The notes below the pieces were generated by a model. The model saw only the letters and a program-made list of their open reading frames with translations. It ran no database searches and was not told where the DNA came from. The position numbers and the translations under genes were made by a program. From an uncultured Gammaproteobacteria bacterium (lineage in GTDB: Bacteria > Pseudomonadota > Gammaproteobacteria > Arenicellales > Poriferihabitantaceae): a stretch of DNA of 64,000 nt. Where the stretch lies: positions 1-64,000 of the forward strand of contig CAMYNW010000027.1 in NCBI GenBank assembly GCA_947259885.1. Reading direction: 5' to 3'. This document shows positions 63,006 through 64,000 of this stretch, piece after piece (position 1 is the stretch's first letter; each line of letters begins with the position of its first letter).

Positions 63006-64000
63006 CTATTTAGTCTGCACTTTATCTGGCCGATCATAATCGAGATCGATCAATCCGTCATCCAGCTCTTCGACCACATCTTGAGGCAGTTCTGGGGCGT
63101 TTCGTTCATCCTGTGAATTTATTTCCATTGGCTCGAGTTCATAAGGCGATGACGAGTCACCGATCGATTCTACCGCCAAAGTTTGCTCAGTCTTTCGTAA
63201 TGAATCGAGTTCCAGGCGCAGCTCATCCCACTGCTCCGGTGAAAACAGCTCGATATCATCATTCACCCTTGCAATAAAATTACGCAGTGAAGCATTTCGA
63301 TGCTCATTATCACCCATGGTTTTATACGCTTTTATAATTCGCTTGGCGACCACGAATTTATCGCTGTCCGGTCTGGCATATTCCTCCCACAATACTTCGA
63401 TCGCTTGTTGAGGCCGATGATAGGTGAGATAGACTTCAGACTGGGTTATCGGGTCAACCGCGCTTTCTTGTAAATTGTCGAGATCGGCTTCGGACATGTC
63501 ATTTTGCGGCGTCCAGGGCTCTTCCGCATCATCAAGGTCAAGAGTCGCACTAGCACTAGGGGTCACATAAGATACTCCACCTCCCTCAACATCCACATTA
63601 TCGACCACGTCTATTTCATTCTCTGCAACTTCACGATATTTTTTTCTTTGATCGCGCCGAAGCATCCAGGCAAGCAAAAGAAAGCCCAGCAGCAGTATAG
63701 CCAGCACCAGTTGCACGATGGGAGTGTTGAGCGGACCGATAACAGATCGGGCGCGATCTATGAGCCCTTCACGGAAAACCACGCTGGGTGAACTGGTCTC
63801 CTGGACAACTCGAACCGACTGTTCTGCAACTGTGTCGTCCGTACCGTCGACGCTCACCAATTGCGACTGCTCAGCAGTCACCGCCGGGGCGTCAGCTCGA
63901 TCTTCCTCGGATAGTGGCGCCGAAGACTCAGCTTGTTCACTGCTTTCATTTTCTAGATTCAGTTCGGCGTCCAGGTCGATATCGGTGTTAGTGCCCGAGA
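63006..64000 (-). CDS. FimV-like polar/peptidoglycan-associated protein (partial, 5' end outside window)
   Basis: An open frame enters from beyond 64000 and runs to 63006; only the last 331 residues are visible. It has a single TM helix (IVQLVLAILLLGFLLLAWML) followed by RRDQRKKYREV, then a long acidic cytoplasmic part and TPR-like DPITQSEVYLTYHRPQQAIE..LWEEY, as in FimV/HubP. FimV proteins organise the cell pole, type IV pili and motility. The GTG at 63881 is not the start, because the frame stays open upstream. The N-terminal LysM-bearing periplasmic part should lie outside the window. Confidence 0.7.
   Translation of the reverse strand, partial: SGTNTDIDLDAELNLENESSEQAESSAPLSEEDRADAPAVTAEQSQLVSVDGTDDTVAEQSVRVVQETSSPSVVFREGLIDRARSVIGPLNTPIVQLVLAILLLGFLLLAWMLRRDQRKKYREVAENEIDVVDNVDVEGGGVSYVTPSASATLDLDDAEEPWTPQNDMSEADLDNLQESAVDPITQSEVYLTYHRPQQAIEVLWEEYARPDSDKFVVAKRIIKAYKTMGDNEHRNASLRNFIARVNDDIELFSPEQWDELRLELDSLRKTEQTLAVESIGDSSSPYELEPMEINSQDERNAPELPQDVVEELDDGLIDLDYDRPDKVQTK

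Overview
The window looks like the chromosome of a gammaproteobacterium, probably marine and probably not a well-studied genus. The main evidence is gene order: uvrC-pgsA followed by tRNA-Gly, tRNA-Cys and tRNA-Leu, and rsmI divergent from lpoA-yraN-diaA-dolP, are both arranged as in Escherichia coli and its relatives. A class A RNase P RNA, slyX, efp and a FimV-like protein fit this. Small-molecule genes (dimethylamine-type dehydrogenase, possible sulfonate and aromatic acid catabolism, Na+-coupled carboxylate uptake) suggest a heterotroph using dissolved organic matter. Base composition is near balanced except for a clearly GC-rich efflux locus at 6.1-10.4 kb.

Region 1 (1-3.9 kb): the tail of an unknown gene, a small secreted protein, a SAM methyltransferase and, convergent to it, a trimethylamine/dimethylamine dehydrogenase-family flavoprotein.

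Region 2 (3.9-21.1 kb): a genomic island bounded by a 61-bp direct repeat of the 3' part of tRNA-Leu(UAA). It is heavily rearranged: two damaged IS91-family copies, three IS6-family copies (one defective), an IS110 stub, three copies of an att-proximal repeat (suggesting tandem or nested islands), a GC-rich RND efflux pump, an AbrB/PIN toxin-antitoxin pair, a ParDE pair with a nonsense mutation in the toxin, a secreted 419-aa protein of unknown function, a DUF488 gene overlapping an unknown partner, and a terminase-small-subunit-like gene. No integrase was found. The tRNA-Leu copy at the right junction lacks about 11 nt of its D arm exactly at the edge of the repeat, and an older decayed tRNA-Leu fragment lies outside the left end.

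Region 3 (21.2-44 kb): core chromosome. Translation, repair and envelope genes (tRNAs, pgsA, uvrC, efp, rnpB, rsmI, lpoA, yraN, diaA, dolP, rfaE2, gloA, slyX, phrB) are mixed with less-known loci: a DUF3726-like/561-aa gene pair divergent from a PqqD-like gene, and a Na+:carboxylate symporter locus beside a three-part exonuclease-CBS-DUF294 fusion protein. A MITE-like element sits exactly at the slyX stop codon.

Region 4 (44-64 kb): metabolism and transport. A gentisate dioxygenase lies close to a salicylyl-CoA-hydroxylase-like flavoprotein, a nitroreductase and an alpha-hydroxy-acid oxidase. A five-gene operon (cupin, agmatinase-family ureohydrolase, HisD/HpsN-like dehydrogenase, DegT aminotransferase, D-cysteine desulfhydrase/cysteate lyase-like enzyme) may be an undescribed catabolic route. 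The region also holds an M48 protease with a TerB-like tail, MATE and MFS exporters, a sulfotransferase and the partial FimV-like gene at the window edge.

The candidates for undescribed biology that I rank highest are the PqqD/561-aa/DUF3726 locus, the damaged tRNA-Leu island junction, the exonuclease-CBS-DUF294 fusion beside its symporter, the DUF488 pair, and the five-gene catabolic operon. All assignments are from reading the sequence; no database search was run.
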